The position numbers and the translations under genes are program-made. A stretch of 64,000 nucleotides of DNA, from assembly GCF_000175195.1 (NCBI RefSeq), contig NZ_ACQL01000031.1:1-64000 (forward strand). Direction: 5' to 3'. Under the pieces are notes generated by a model. That model searched no databases, was not told where the DNA came from, and worked only from the letters and a program-made list of their open reading frames with translations. Each line of letters starts with the position of its first letter. Positions within the stretch are counted from its first letter, which is position 1. This DNA comes from Actinobacillus minor NM305. GTDB lineage: Bacteria > Pseudomonadota > Gammaproteobacteria > Enterobacterales > Pasteurellaceae. Below are positions 17,816 to 27,801 of this stretch, piece by piece.

Positions 17816-18310
17816 ATGACAAATCTTTCACAGCAAGTTGCAGATTATTTGGCACAAAATCCGAATGCGATTACCTTAGAAATCGCAGAACAGCTACAAC
17901 AGCCTGAAGGGCATATTCTAATTTCGCTGCCTGAAATGTTCGTCAAATTATTTGATGCAAGCCGAGCAGAAGAAATTCTCACTGAAATCAGCCAATGGGG
18001 AACATTTACCACCATTATTGAGAAAGAAGGCTCGATTTTTGAGATCAAAGACCGTTTCCCAAGCGGTATCTTTGGATGTGGTTATTACAACTTAAATATG
18101 AAAGACGAAGAAGGCGCACTCAATGGGCATTTGAAACTAGACAGCATTGCGCACATCGCTTTCGTTAGCCTGCCTTTCCGTGGCAAAGAGAGCTATAACA
18201 TTGCCTTCATTGCTCACAACGGACAGACCATTTTCAAAGTTTATCTCGGACGAGATGAGCAACGCCAATTGTTCCCTGAACAAGTTGAAAAATTTAAAGC
18301 ATTTAATTAA
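17816..18310 (+). CDS. hutX: cytosolic heme carrier HutX
   Basis: A 164-residue protein of the HutX/HugX family, which binds heme in the cytoplasm and passes it to HutZ. Family features visible are ISLPEMFVKLFDASRAEEI, the central FPSGIFGCGYYNL and the IAFVSLPFRGKESYN segment. AAAGGAG precedes the start, and it lies 19 bases after hmuV and 10 before hutZ, inside the heme operon. Confidence 0.9.
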   Translation: MTNLSQQVADYLAQNPNAITLEIAEQLQQPEGHILISLPEMFVKLFDASRAEEILTEISQWGTFTTIIEKEGSIFEIKDRFPSGIFGCGYYNLNMKDEEGALNGHLKLDSIAHIAFVSLPFRGKESYNIAFIAHNGQTIFKVYLGRDEQRQLFPEQVEKFKAFN

Positions 18311-18320
18311 AGGAGTTACT

Positions 18321-18848
18321 ATGTCACAAACTAACCGTCAAGAAGTGTTACAAAATCGTTTAGGCCCTGAAATTCAGGCATTTAAACAGCAGATGAAAAC
18401 AATTTTGCTCTCTACCGTTGATGCTGAAGGCAATCCAAATGTGAGCTATGCCCCTTTTGTTATTCACAATGGCGAATATCAAGTACTGATTTCAACCATT
18501 GCCCGCCATGCACGCAATTTACTTGAAGTGCCAAAAGTCTCACTCATGTTAATTGAAGATGAAAGCCAAAGTCGTGAAATTTTTGCTCGTCGCCGTTTAA
18601 CCTTTGATGCATCAGCACGTATAGTTGAACGCCATAGCGCAGAATGGGAAGAAGCTATTCAAGCTCTTAAAGCTCGTCATGGCGATACGATCTCTAATTT
18701 AGCCAAACTTGAAGATTTCAAGCTTTTCTGTTTCAAGCCAAAAAAAGGCTTATTTGTTAAAGGCTTTGGGCAAGCATTCCAAGTCAGCACAGACGATTTA
18801 GTCAATTTCGTTCATTTGGATGAAGGGCATAAACATATTGAAGAATAA
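18321..18848 (+). CDS. hutZ: heme-degrading/utilisation protein HutZ
   Basis: A 175-residue protein of the HugZ/HutZ family (split-barrel, pyridoxamine-phosphate-oxidase fold) that binds and breaks down heme to release iron. I choose ATG 18321 (MSQTNRQEVLQNRLGPEIQ) because AAAGGAG lies just upstream; the open frame back to 18147 lies inside hutX. The block TILLSTVDAEGNPNVSYAPFV and the C-terminal LDEGHKHIEE, carrying the heme-ligand region of the family, are intact. Confidence 0.93.
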   Translation: MSQTNRQEVLQNRLGPEIQAFKQQMKTILLSTVDAEGNPNVSYAPFVIHNGEYQVLISTIARHARNLLEVPKVSLMLIEDESQSREIFARRRLTFDASARIVERHSAEWEEAIQALKARHGDTISNLAKLEDFKLFCFKPKKGLFVKGFGQAFQVSTDDLVNFVHLDEGHKHIEE

Positions 18849-18889
18849 AAATATTTAAGTAAAAAAATAATATGTTAGATGGAGACTTT

Positions 18890-21055
18890 ATGAGTAAAAA
18901 AGCACAACTGGCTATTTTCATAACAACGATCTGCTCTACACAAACTTCATTGGCTGAACAACCGATATCTTTAGAGGCAGTTGATGTGTTAGGTGGAGCA
19001 AATGAAGCAAATATTACTCAAAAACAGGTTGCTCAACAACATCCTAGAAATATAAAAGATCTATTTTCCAATGAACTTGATGTGCAAGTGAATGATTTAC
19101 AACGCACACGTTCTGGTAATGATGGGATCAACATTCGAGGCTTACAGGGTAATCGTGTCGCAAGTAGTATTGATGGTATTCCGTTGCCTGAAACTCAAGA
19201 AAATAAATTAATGACCACCTTAGGATTAGACTTTGGTGGTGCTAACAGCGTAGAACCCACATCGTTACGTTCTGCGGCAGTTCAATATGGTGGTTCTTAT
19301 CAATCGCTCTCAGGGAGTGTTGATTTCGCAACATTAGAACCAAATGATGTCATTAAATCGGGTAATGTCGGAGGCTTTGTCGCAACAGGTTATAATAGTG
19401 TCGATAAATCATTCTACGGCTCTATTGCTGGTGCAGCTAAAAATGATCGTTACGAAGGAGTTGTCTTAACCACTGCTCGTTTTGGACATGAAACGGAAAA
19501 CCAAGGTACTATTGGTGGAGAAGGTGCAACAAGAACAAAAGCCGATCCTGCCGATTACAAAAACAGCTATGTCTTAGTCAAACAAGCCTACCAAATCAAT
19601 GATGAACATAAGATCAAACTGACTTTTGAACATCAACAAAAAGCGAAAACAACAGAACTTCTCTCCAGTAATGGAGCATCTATTGATAGAGCAACAGGCA
19701 CACAACTCTCTGGTTTTACTGACGATGAAAATCGTAGAACACGAGTTTCTTTAGGGCATGAGTATAAAAATGAAAAAGGTTGGCTAAACCAAGCTAATAC
19801 CCAAATTTACTTCCAAAGCGCCCAAAATGAAAATTACCGTCAACGTCTATCGAACCGCTCAAACCGTACAGAAACAGGTGAAGTAAAACAAAAAACCTAT
19901 GGCATTACCTCGCATTTAACTACCTTGATTGATAGCACCATACCGCAAGTATTACGCTATGGCATTGCGCATCATCAAGCAGATTTTGGAGCAGATTTAC
20001 ATTGTAATAGCTGTTCTAGCGGTCTAAGTTTTGATCCAATGGCAACCACCAAGCAGAGCAAAACGCATCTCTATCTTGAAGATGAATTAGCTTTAGGTAG
20101 CTTTATCATCACGCCACATTTAGGTGTATTGCACTATCGCTTTAATCCATCAAAATCTGGCTACGTGCAAGCGGCAGAACAATATGCCGCAGTGGAAGGT
20201 CAAAAACAGACGATTTTCTTACCTAAATTAAGTATGAACTGGAAAATAGCCCCAATTTTTGAACCTTATTTCCAATACTCTAAAGGCGTAAAAACACCTT
20301 CTGCACAGCAGTTGACTTCTTCCTTTGGTAATACTGTTGCAGTTGGCGGACGAATTATTCGACAATATGCTGTAGTTGGAAATCCAAACTTAAAAGCAGA
20401 AACGGCGGATAACTTCAGTCTTGGCTTTAAAGGAAGAAACGATAAGGTTCAGTACGATATCGCAGGTTATTACAATCGATATAAAAACTTTATTGATTGG
20501 GAATCTCGAGCAACAGCAACCCATAACCCATTGATCCAATATCAAAATCTCGATAAAGCAAAAATTTATGGTATCACTGCAAATGCAAAATGGAACTTTG
20601 TTGATAACTTTTATCTCTTAGGTGGGATCGCTTATTCAAAAGGTAAGTCAGAACATGATGGTGTAAAAGCTCCTATCAATACCATTCAACCACTCAAATT
20701 CAAAGCAGGATTCGGCTATGAAGGAGAGAACTTCGGTGGAAATATCCAACTTACCCATATAAAAGCCAAAGCGGATAAAGATATCAATGGAACGATTTAC
20801 AATCCAACTAGGACCGTTAATCTGATCGATTTAGGCGTATATTGGAAACCGATTAAAGCATTGACTTTAACAGCTAATGTGAATAATCTCTTTGATAAGA
20901 AATATTGGAATTGGGCAGATGTTTCCTATTTCGCTGTACAGGGCTCATCAGCAGCAACTGGGGGACCGAATGCCTCAAGTCTCTCTGTGACTAATGCTGA
21001 TACTTACACAGCTCCGGGGCGGAATTTTAATGTAGGTTTGAGGTACGAGTTTTAG
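18890..21055 (+). CDS. TonB-dependent heme/hemoglobin receptor
   Basis: A 721-residue outer-membrane receptor of the TonB-dependent hemoglobin/transferrin/lactoferrin receptor family. ATG 18890 with GGAG at 18881 gives MSKKAQLAIFITTICS, a signal peptide ending near residue 24; ATG 18872 is less likely. The plug domain contains LQRTRSGNDGINIRGLQGN and VASSIDGIPLPE. The barrel follows, with NPNLKAETADNFSLGFKG, NNLFDKKYWNWADV and a final GLRYEF, the aromatic C-terminus of outer-membrane barrels. It would feed heme to the hmu/hut genes just upstream. Exact ligand cannot be told from sequence. Intact. Confidence 0.9.
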   Translation: MSKKAQLAIFITTICSTQTSLAEQPISLEAVDVLGGANEANITQKQVAQQHPRNIKDLFSNELDVQVNDLQRTRSGNDGINIRGLQGNRVASSIDGIPLPETQENKLMTTLGLDFGGANSVEPTSLRSAAVQYGGSYQSLSGSVDFATLEPNDVIKSGNVGGFVATGYNSVDKSFYGSIAGAAKNDRYEGVVLTTARFGHETENQGTIGGEGATRTKADPADYKNSYVLVKQAYQINDEHKIKLTFEHQQKAKTTELLSSNGASIDRATGTQLSGFTDDENRRTRVSLGHEYKNEKGWLNQANTQIYFQSAQNENYRQRLSNRSNRTETGEVKQKTYGITSHLTTLIDSTIPQVLRYGIAHHQADFGADLHCNSCSSGLSFDPMATTKQSKTHLYLEDELALGSFIITPHLGVLHYRFNPSKSGYVQAAEQYAAVEGQKQTIFLPKLSMNWKIAPIFEPYFQYSKGVKTPSAQQLTSSFGNTVAVGGRIIRQYAVVGNPNLKAETADNFSLGFKGRNDKVQYDIAGYYNRYKNFIDWESRATATHNPLIQYQNLDKAKIYGITANAKWNFVDNFYLLGGIAYSKGKSEHDGVKAPINTIQPLKFKAGFGYEGENFGGNIQLTHIKAKADKDINGTIYNPTRTVNLIDLGVYWKPIKALTLTANVNNLFDKKYWNWADVSYFAVQGSSAATGGPNASSLSVTNADTYTAPGRNFNVGLRYEF

Positions 21056-21109
21056 TTTGCTATAAGCGGTCAAAATAGCGCAAAAAGTTGCAATACACTT
21101 TAAAAATAG

Positions 21110-21251
21110 GGGAAACCAAATATGGTATCCCCATTTATTTCTCAAATAAAGAATTGGTAATTTAGTCAATACCTGAAATTATGTGTCATAAAAAATGATC
21201 AAATACCCCACATAAGCTCACTTTGTTAGATTATCTGTAAAAGTGAGCTTG
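21110..21251. terminator. two hairpins between the receptor gene and the cold-shock gene
   Basis: One hairpin pairs GGGGAAACC with GGTATCCCC (about 21111-21134). A second pairs AAGCTCACTTT with AAAGTGAGCTT (about 21213-21249). The two genes converge here, so these probably end both transcripts, although the T runs are poor. Confidence 0.45.
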
Positions 21252-21303
21252 TTTGTGATCCGATTGCGATTTTAAGAGCACATTTTATCTTTAGCAATGA
21301 TAA

Positions 21304-21516
21304 TTAAATTTTTTTCACATTCGCAGCAGAAGCACCACGATCTGACGCTTGTACTTCAAATTCTACTTTTGCACCTTCTTCCAGAGTGCGGTATCCACCA
21401 TTGCTTTCAATCGCAGAGAAGTGTACAAAAATATCTTCGCCACCTTGATCTGGAGCGATAAAGCCAAATCCTTTAGTTGCGTTAAACCATTTTACTGTGC
21501 CTGTTACTTTAGACAT
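21304..21516 (-). CDS. cold-shock protein, CspA family
   Basis: A 70-residue single cold-shock domain that binds single-stranded nucleic acid. RNP1 (KGFGFI) and RNP2 (DIFVHF) are intact, with the usual start [11 protein letters not shown]. The gene is preceded by a long leader on its own strand, typical of csp mRNAs. Which E. coli paralogue it equals is not decided. Confidence 0.92.
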   Translation of the reverse strand: MSKVTGTVKWFNATKGFGFIAPDQGGEDIFVHFSAIESNGGYRTLEEGAKVEFEVQASDRGASAANVKKI

Positions 21517-21835
21517 AAAAAATCCTTCTAAAAAATAAATACAAATTGCTTAAAGAGAGATGATGGGAATCGTAAAACACTCTCAATTATTTTAGAGAAG
21601 AACTAGATCACACATTAAGTCACAAAAGCCAAACGATTAGACCATTTATTCATCATGAAAGCAAACATTATTTTGATAAATTTGGAATAAGGGAACTTTT
21701 TAATGAAAGTATTTGCCTTATTTCTACAAAAGTCACTCGAAATGGTGGACGAAAAAGGGTAAATAAAATATAGTTACGCTTTTAGTCTTAGGCTATTCTT
21801 TTACCAGATTTTTTAGTAAAAAAACGGAAGATACT
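21517..21835. other. non-coding gap with csp leader and proQ promoter
   Basis: These 319 bases separate divergent csp and proQ. The side next to csp most likely is its 5' leader. The other side has an A+T-rich TATTCT-like -10 element at about 21792 before proQ. A 19-codon frame from about 21703 has no convincing support as a gene. Confidence 0.4.
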
Positions 21836-22402
21836 ATGTCAGAACAACAATTAGATGCACAAATTGAAACAAGTGAAGCATCAACTCAACCCTCAGCAAA
21901 TAAAGTGAATCCCCCTATTAAAGAGGTTATTGCTTATTTAGCAGAAAAATTCCCACTCTGTTTTATTACAGAAGGCGAGGTAAAACCATTAAAAATTGGT
22001 CTTTTCCAAGATTTAGCTGAAGCATTAGCTGATGATGAGAAAGTTAGTAAAACACAATTACGTCAAGTTTTACGAGCTTATACCATGAGCTGGCGCTATT
22101 TAGCAAGTTGTAAACCAAATGCTGTGCGTGTAGGGTTACAAGGCGAAGAGGCCGGTATTGTAAATGAGCAACAAGCAGAACATGCGGCGATTGCTTTAGC
22201 ACAAGCAAAAGAAGCTTTTGAAGCGCGTAAAGCAGAGCAACGTAAGGCACAACGTAAAGAATTTTTCAAAAAACAGCGTGAAGAAGGTAAATCTGCATCT
22301 CAACATAAAGCAAAAAAAGCCTTTGTGAAGAAAAAAGTGGCAGATGCACCTAAAGCAACAGCGGAAAGTTTAGCGGCTTTAGCCAATAAATTTAGTCGAT
22401 AA
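21836..22402 (+). CDS. proQ: RNA chaperone ProQ
   Basis: A 188-residue RNA-binding protein. The FinO/ProQ domain covers about residues 25-130 ([19 protein letters not shown], then [14 protein letters not shown] and [11 protein letters not shown]). A Lys/Arg-rich linker follows, shorter than in E. coli ProQ (232 residues); the C-terminal Tudor-like domain appears reduced or missing, as in Haemophilus. prc follows after a terminator, the same gene order as E. coli proQ-prc. Confidence 0.93.
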   Translation: MSEQQLDAQIETSEASTQPSANKVNPPIKEVIAYLAEKFPLCFITEGEVKPLKIGLFQDLAEALADDEKVSKTQLRQVLRAYTMSWRYLASCKPNAVRVGLQGEEAGIVNEQQAEHAAIALAQAKEAFEARKAEQRKAQRKEFFKKQREEGKSASQHKAKKAFVKKKVADAPKATAESLAALANKFSR

Positions 22403-22418
22403 TCTTTTTATGTAAAAA

Positions 22419-22472
22419 CAAGCGGTAGGATTTTTTCAAGTTTTGCAAAAATTTGAAAAACACTACCGCTTG
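22419..22472. terminator. paired uptake-signal terminator after proQ
   Basis: CAAGCGGTAG and CTACCGCTTG form the stem around an A+T-rich loop that includes the uptake-signal flanking sequence TTTTGCAAA. Confidence 0.65.
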
Positions 22473-22522
22473 AGTGCATTTAGTTTTTTAATTTAGTTTT
22501 GAGTGAGCTGAATAAGGTAGAT

Positions 22523-24538
22523 ATGAAACTGAATAAAATAAATCGATTTGTTACATGCGTGGTAATGAGTCTCTTAGCTGGGCAAGCTTTTGCCGTCGAG
22601 CCACAAATTAAAGCAGACGCTTTAGTGACTCCAAAACCAACTGAGCAACATTCGCTTTCGACAAAGCGAGTCACAGCACGTTTAACACAATCACATTATC
22701 ATAAATTCAAATTAGATGATGAGTTTGCGGGTAAAATTTTTAACCGTTATATGGATTGGTTAGATCCTGCGCATAATACTTTTTTACAGTCTGATGTTGA
22801 TGAGATGCGTAAAAAATACGCATTAACTTTAGATGATGAATTATACGAAGGCAAATTAGATTCTGCTTTTGCTATGTATGATTTGATGATGAAACGTCGC
22901 TATGAGCGTTATCAATATGCGTTATCTTTATTAGATAAAGAGCCTAATTTAAAAACAAATGATGTTATTGAGAATGATCGCGAAAAAGCGCCTTTCCCAA
23001 CAACAGCAGAAAATGCCGATAAATTATGGGAACAGCGTGTCAAAAATGACATTATTAACTTGTATTTAAAAGACAAAAAGTGGCCGGAAATTAAGAAAAC
23101 ATTAACTAAACGTTATAATTTAGCCATTAAGCGCTTAACGCAAGTAAAAGCAGATGATATTTTACAAACGTATTTAAATTCTTTTGCTCGTGAGATTGAT
23201 CCGCATACAAGTTATTTATCACCTCGTGCGGCCAAAGCATTCCAAGAGAGTATGAACCTTTCTCTTGAAGGGATTGGTGCAACACTTTCAATGGAAGATG
23301 ATGTTACAACAATCAAATCGCTCGTACCTGGTGCACCAGCGGCTCGTAGCAAGAAATTAGCTGTAGGCGATAAAATTGTGGGTGTAGGGCAAGGCGACAA
23401 AGGTGAAATTGAAGACGTCATTGGTTGGCGTTTAGATGATGTTGTCGATAAGATCAAAGGGAAAAAAGGTTCTAAGGTTCGTTTAGAGATTGAACCTGAA
23501 AAAGGCGGTAAAACGAAAATTATTACCCTGATTCGCGATAAAGTACGTATTGAAGATAGTGCTGCCAAACTGACTATTGATAAGATTGACGGAAAAAACA
23601 TTGCGGTTATCAAAATCCCGACTTTCTATATTGGTTTAACAAAAGACGTGCGTAAATTATTAGACCAGATGAAAGAGAAAAAAGCAGAAGGTCTGATTAT
23701 TGATTTACGTGAGAATGGTGGTGGTTCACTAACAGAAGTGATTGAACTATCAGGCTTATTTATTAAAGATGGTCCGGTTGTTCAAGTACGAGATGCATTT
23801 AATCGTATTAAGGTACATGAAGATCCGGAAGCAGATAAATCGGTTTATGATGGTAATTTAATGGTTATGATCAACCGTCATAGCGCTTCTGCTTCAGAAA
23901 TTTTTGCAGCAGCAATGCAGGATTACAATCGTGCAATTATTGTTGGTCAGCAAACCTTTGGTAAAGGTACGGTTCAACAAAGCCGTTCATTAAATTTTGT
24001 ATATGATTTAGATCAGGAGCCACTCGGCTATATTCAATATACGATTCAAAAATTCTACCGTATTAACGGTGGCAGTACCCAATTAAAAGGGGTTGAAGCA
24101 GATATTAAATTCCCTGAAATTATCAATGCTGCAAAAACAGGGGAAAGCTTCGAAGATAATGCGCTTCCTTGGGATAAAATTCCCGCAGCCTCTTACCAAT
24201 TATCGGGTTCTGCTCGTAATGCTGTGGCAGAATTAACGAAGAAACATGAAGAGCGTATCGCAAAAGATCCTGAATTTATCGTATTAAATGAAGATATTGC
24301 ACTACGTAAAGAGCGTGATGATCGTAAATTTACTTCATTAAATTTAGCTGAACGTCAGAAAGAAAACGATGAAGATGAAGCTAGACGATTGGCAAATCTT
24401 AACGAGCGTTTTAAACGTGAAGGCAAAAAAGTGTTAAAAAATATTGATGCTCTACCAAAAGACTATGAAGCACCAGATTTCTTCTTGAAAGAAACGGAGA
24501 AAATGATGGTTGATTGGTTAGAAATTGATAAAAAGTAA
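22523..24538 (+). CDS. prc: tail-specific protease Prc
   Basis: A 671-residue periplasmic C-terminal processing protease. ATG 22523 gives a signal peptide (MKLNKINRFVTCVVMSLLAG, cut after AFA). A PDZ domain covers about residues 230-310. The catalytic serine is in HSASASEIF and the lysine in QTFGKGTV. It degrades tagged or misfolded periplasmic proteins and controls peptidoglycan hydrolases in E. coli, in keeping with the cell-wall genes downstream. Shorter start positions upstream (22499) would spoil the signal peptide. Confidence 0.94.
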   Translation: MKLNKINRFVTCVVMSLLAGQAFAVEPQIKADALVTPKPTEQHSLSTKRVTARLTQSHYHKFKLDDEFAGKIFNRYMDWLDPAHNTFLQSDVDEMRKKYALTLDDELYEGKLDSAFAMYDLMMKRRYERYQYALSLLDKEPNLKTNDVIENDREKAPFPTTAENADKLWEQRVKNDIINLYLKDKKWPEIKKTLTKRYNLAIKRLTQVKADDILQTYLNSFAREIDPHTSYLSPRAAKAFQESMNLSLEGIGATLSMEDDVTTIKSLVPGAPAARSKKLAVGDKIVGVGQGDKGEIEDVIGWRLDDVVDKIKGKKGSKVRLEIEPEKGGKTKIITLIRDKVRIEDSAAKLTIDKIDGKNIAVIKIPTFYIGLTKDVRKLLDQMKEKKAEGLIIDLRENGGGSLTEVIELSGLFIKDGPVVQVRDAFNRIKVHEDPEADKSVYDGNLMVMINRHSASASEIFAAAMQDYNRAIIVGQQTFGKGTVQQSRSLNFVYDLDQEPLGYIQYTIQKFYRINGGSTQLKGVEADIKFPEIINAAKTGESFEDNALPWDKIPAASYQLSGSARNAVAELTKKHEERIAKDPEFIVLNEDIALRKERDDRKFTSLNLAERQKENDEDEARRLANLNERFKREGKKVLKNIDALPKDYEAPDFFLKETEKMMVDWLEIDKK

Positions 24539-24564
24539 CAAAATCGTATATAATGTAGCAATCC

Positions 24565-24612
24565 TTAAGCCGCTTATCAAAGAATGTATTGGACAAGCGG
24601 CTTAATTTTTTA
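24565..24612 (+). terminator. terminator of prc
   Basis: TTAAGCCGCTT and AAGCGGCTTAA enclose a 19-base loop, followed by TTTTTTA. Confidence 0.8.
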
Positions 24613-24643
24613 TTTTATGCAAAATAAAGAGTAAGAACTTACG

Positions 24644-26263
24644 ATGAATAAAATTAAATTATTACCATTGATGATGGCTCTTTCTAGCGTAGCAATTGCT
24701 GAAACAGCTCCCGTTACTGAAGCACCCGTTGAGCAAGCCATGCCAGCAGCCACAGTAAATGCGCCTGCTGTTGAGCAAACCATTCCGGCTGTGACTCTGC
24801 CAGTCCATGATGGTGTTTTACCTCAATTAAGTTTTGAGGCCCAACAAACAAGAGCGGCTGAATTATCACAACGGGCAGATTATGCTTATGAGCAAGAGCT
24901 ACTTCGTCAAGAACAAGCTCGTAAGTTAGCGGAAGCTGAACAGCAAATACAACAAACGATTGGTAGTAACGCCTTATTATTAAGCGCTACAACAGCAAAA
25001 ATTTATTTAGATAATGGTTTTACACCGATGTGGAATGATCATTCGGTAGTTCGCCAATTTTTAAAAGAATACGCTGCATTTGCAGCAAGTGGCGTTTCAG
25101 CAAAATCAGCAAAAGCATTACAGCAAATCTTAAATCAACCTGAAGGTTTGGCTAAAGATATATTATTAACTGATAGTTTCTTAGACTATCTTTATTACAA
25201 TAAAAATGTATATCGCAATGCAAATAATTGGCTATATAACTTAGGCTCATATTCACCTAAATCCCCTTCAGAAGAGCAAATTGCAATTTGGGTAAAATCG
25301 GTAAAAAATGGTAGCGTAGGACAATTCATCACAAATTTAGTGCCTCGTAATCATGTTTATCAGGAAACTCTACAACGTTTATTTATGATGTCTCCTGACG
25401 CCCCAATGACGACTAAGAAAGCGACGAAAGGAAAATCTAAAAATGTAGCAACCACACCTGTTGATGGAATTGTTGCAACGGGTTCAAACTCTTTCTATAA
25501 ATTAGCATTAAATGCGCAGCGTTTACGCATTATTCCAAGTTTTAATAATGGTATCTTTGTCAATATTCCAAGTTACCAATTATACTATTTCCGTGATGGT
25601 CAATTAGCGTTACAGTCAAAAGTAATTGTTGGACGTGAAGATCGCCGTACACCGGTAATGTATAGTAAACTTAGTAATGTAGTTGTAAATCCGCCATGGA
25701 ATGTACCAACGAGTATTTTAACAAAAGATATCGTACCCAAATTAGCAAGAAATCCAGGAATTGCTGATAGTTTGAGCTACGAAATTTTAGATGGTAGTGG
25801 CAATAAAGTGAATCCTCGTAGTGTGAATTGGTCTCAGTATTTGAATGCAAAAAGTATACCTTACCGCATTCGTCAAAAAGCGGGCGACGATAGTGCGTTA
25901 GGGCGTTATAAATTCAATATGCCAAGTTCAGATGCGATTTACTTACACGACACACCAAATCATGGACTATTTAGTCGTACTGATCGTGCTTTAAGCTCTG
26001 GTTGTGTTCGAGTGAATAAATCAAGTGAATTAGCGAGCATTTTATTAAGAGAAGCAGGTTGGTCTGCAGAAAAACAACAAAGTGTATTAGCAAGCAAGAA
26101 AACTACCTCTGTAAATATTCGCTCTGATAACCCTGTTTATTTATATTATGTTACATCATGGGTAGAAGGTGGCAAAGTGTATACCTTGCCGGATATTTAT
26201 AAGTTAGATAGCAATATTCCAAAAACTTCTATTAGTTGGAATAAAGTAAAAAATGTGATCTAG
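24644..26263 (+). CDS. ldtD: L,D-transpeptidase LdtD (YcbB type)
   Basis: A 539-residue periplasmic enzyme making 3-3 peptidoglycan cross-links. Signal peptide of about 20 residues (SSVAIAETA). An Ala/Pro/Glu-rich segment follows to about residue 60, with four related APVEQ/PAVEQ units. The catalytic YkuD domain lies in the C-terminal half with the motif HDTPNHGLFSR and the nucleophile in SSGCVRVNKS. Length and layout agree with YcbB-type enzymes. mepK and ycbL follow as in E. coli, where the trio is also adjacent. Confidence 0.9.
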   Translation: MNKIKLLPLMMALSSVAIAETAPVTEAPVEQAMPAATVNAPAVEQTIPAVTLPVHDGVLPQLSFEAQQTRAAELSQRADYAYEQELLRQEQARKLAEAEQQIQQTIGSNALLLSATTAKIYLDNGFTPMWNDHSVVRQFLKEYAAFAASGVSAKSAKALQQILNQPEGLAKDILLTDSFLDYLYYNKNVYRNANNWLYNLGSYSPKSPSEEQIAIWVKSVKNGSVGQFITNLVPRNHVYQETLQRLFMMSPDAPMTTKKATKGKSKNVATTPVDGIVATGSNSFYKLALNAQRLRIIPSFNNGIFVNIPSYQLYYFRDGQLALQSKVIVGREDRRTPVMYSKLSNVVVNPPWNVPTSILTKDIVPKLARNPGIADSLSYEILDGSGNKVNPRSVNWSQYLNAKSIPYRIRQKAGDDSALGRYKFNMPSSDAIYLHDTPNHGLFSRTDRALSSGCVRVNKSSELASILLREAGWSAEKQQSVLASKKTTSVNIRSDNPVYLYYVTSWVEGGKVYTLPDIYKLDSNIPKTSISWNKVKNVI

Positions 26264-26280
26264 TTCTCAAAAATGAAAAA

Positions 26281-26320
26281 TTCCGAGAGGATTTTACCGC
26301 TTCTCGGAACTTTTTCTTTT
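26281..26320 (+). terminator. terminator of ldtD
   Basis: TTCCGAGA and TCTCGGAA with a 13-base loop, then CTTTTTCTTTT. Confidence 0.8.
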
Positions 26321-26428
26321 ATTATTACCCTAAAATTACATCATAATGATAAAACATGATAGATAGCAAATGGCTAAAGGGCTTTAACTATTTTCTATCT
26401 GTCATACTCAGCAGCAAAGTGAGGAAAA

Positions 26429-26986
26429 ATGAATAAAATTAATATTCAACGCCGTAAATGGTTATCTCTAGGTGGTCTTGTATTAGGAGCGAGTCTTTTA
26501 CCCAATCAAGTCATGGCAAGTTTATCAACAGTTACTCCACTTGCATTACGCTTCCGAAATATCAATACGGGAGATACTCATGCGGTTAAATTTAATGGTG
26601 GGAATTTGGCTTCTGCAGATCTGAAGCGACTTGATTATTTAATGCGTGATCGCCATACAGGACAAATTAAACATATCGATCCTAATTTATTTGTAAAATT
26701 AAATATGCTTCAACAACGTTTAGGTTTTCGTAACGCTGAAATTTTAGTATTAAGTGGCTATCGGTCAGCAAAAACAAATGCTGCTTTACGTAGAACTCAT
26801 CGAGGTGTTGCAAGTAATAGTTTTCATATTCGTGGACAAGCAGTTGATTTTCAAATTTCTGGTGTCGCACTAAACAAAGTTAAGACGGCAGCAGAAAGTT
26901 TACATAACGGTGGTGTTGGTTATTATCCGCGTAGTAACTTTGTTCATGTGGACACTGGTCCTGTCAGAACATGGCGTGGAGTATAA
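26429..26986 (+). CDS. mepK: murein endopeptidase MepK (YcbK, DUF882)
   Basis: A 185-residue peptidase of the DUF882/M15-like family; E. coli MepK cuts 3-3 cross-links. The N-terminus has a twin-arginine-like signal (NIQRRKWLSLGGLVLGASLL). Metal ligands and fold motifs appear in SGYRSAKTNA, SFHIRGQAVDF and NFVHVDTGPVR. Its neighbour LdtD makes the very bond this enzyme is known to cut. It lies 9 bases before ycbL and probably shares its transcript. Confidence 0.9.
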   Translation: MNKINIQRRKWLSLGGLVLGASLLPNQVMASLSTVTPLALRFRNINTGDTHAVKFNGGNLASADLKRLDYLMRDRHTGQIKHIDPNLFVKLNMLQQRLGFRNAEILVLSGYRSAKTNAALRRTHRGVASNSFHIRGQAVDFQISGVALNKVKTAAESLHNGGVGYYPRSNFVHVDTGPVRTWRGV

Positions 26987-26995
26987 ATAACTGTT

Positions 26996-27625
26996 ATGTT
27001 TAACTTACAGATTATTCCGGTTAGCCCTTTTCAACAAAATTGTTCTGTCATTTGGGATGATAATAAAAATGCGGCGATTATTGATGCTGGCGATAACGCA
27101 GATCGAATAATTCAATTTGTGGAACAGCAAGAACTTCACGTTGAAAAATTATTGATCACTCATGCTCATCTTGATCATATTATGGCAGTAGAAACTGTTC
27201 GTGATCATTTTGGAGCGCAGGTTTATGGTTCTCATCTTGCAGATAAACCGCTTTTTGAGCAATTACCACAAATGTGTGAAAAATTTGGATTACCGCCTGT
27301 GCAAGGCTTTTTACCTGATCATTGGCTCACAGAAGGCGATGAAGTGACGGTTGGTACTTTAAAATTTAATATTCGCCATTTACCTGGACATGCCCCAGGA
27401 CATATCGGCTTTTTTGATTTTGAAAATAAAATTGCGTTTAGTGGCGATGTGTTGTTTAAAGATAGTATCGGGCGTACTGATCTCTATTTGGGGAATTTTG
27501 AGCAACTGATTGACACAATCAAAACAAAAATGTTTGATTTGGAAGACGATTTTATTATTATCCCAGGACATGGTGCTCATACCACAATAGGTAGAGAAAA
27601 AGCTCACAATCCGTTTTTAAAATAA
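26996..27625 (+). CDS. ycbL: metallo-beta-lactamase-fold hydrolase YcbL
   Basis: A 209-residue glyoxalase II-like hydrolase. Metal-binding motifs are THAHLDHI (about 54-61), the histidine in LPGHAPGH, the aspartate in AFSGDVLF and the C-terminal PGHG. It is shorter than true GloB and lacks its C-terminal substrate domain. The ldtD-mepK-ycbL order is conserved with E. coli, though a role in the cell wall is not established. Confidence 0.88.
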   Translation: MFNLQIIPVSPFQQNCSVIWDDNKNAAIIDAGDNADRIIQFVEQQELHVEKLLITHAHLDHIMAVETVRDHFGAQVYGSHLADKPLFEQLPQMCEKFGLPPVQGFLPDHWLTEGDEVTVGTLKFNIRHLPGHAPGHIGFFDFENKIAFSGDVLFKDSIGRTDLYLGNFEQLIDTIKTKMFDLEDDFIIIPGHGAHTTIGREKAHNPFLK

Positions 27626-27636
27626 TCGTATTTTTC

Positions 27637-27690
27637 AAGCGGTTGGTTTTTGTAAAAAAGTTGCAAAAATCAACCGCTTTACTTTTTATT
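27637..27690. terminator. paired uptake-signal terminator after ycbL
   Basis: AAGCGGTTG (27637-27645) and CAACCGCTT (27671-27679) form the stem; a T-rich tail follows. Confidence 0.65.
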
Positions 27691-27724
27691 TCCATAAAAA
27701 TCCAATTTAATTATAAATAATTAT

Positions 27725-27750
27725 TGAATAATTTTGCATATTTATGCAAA
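27725..27750 (+). promoter_or_regulatory. candidate ArgR operator before argH
   Basis: TGAATAATTTTGCA at 27725 and the perfect palindrome TGCATATTTATGCA at 27735 resemble ARG boxes (TGAAT-N4-ATTCA) but overlap, and the second differs symmetrically from consensus. Position 52 bases before argH fits control by ArgR. Confidence 0.4.
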
Positions 27751-27801
27751 ATAAGCACATCATTTTTAAGCACTCTTAAATAGAAAGAAAGGAATAACAT
27801 T

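Noticed and set aside
18147-18320. Upstream extension of the hutZ frame
   Set aside because: It lies inside hutX in another frame; AAAGGAG before ATG 18321 marks the true start.
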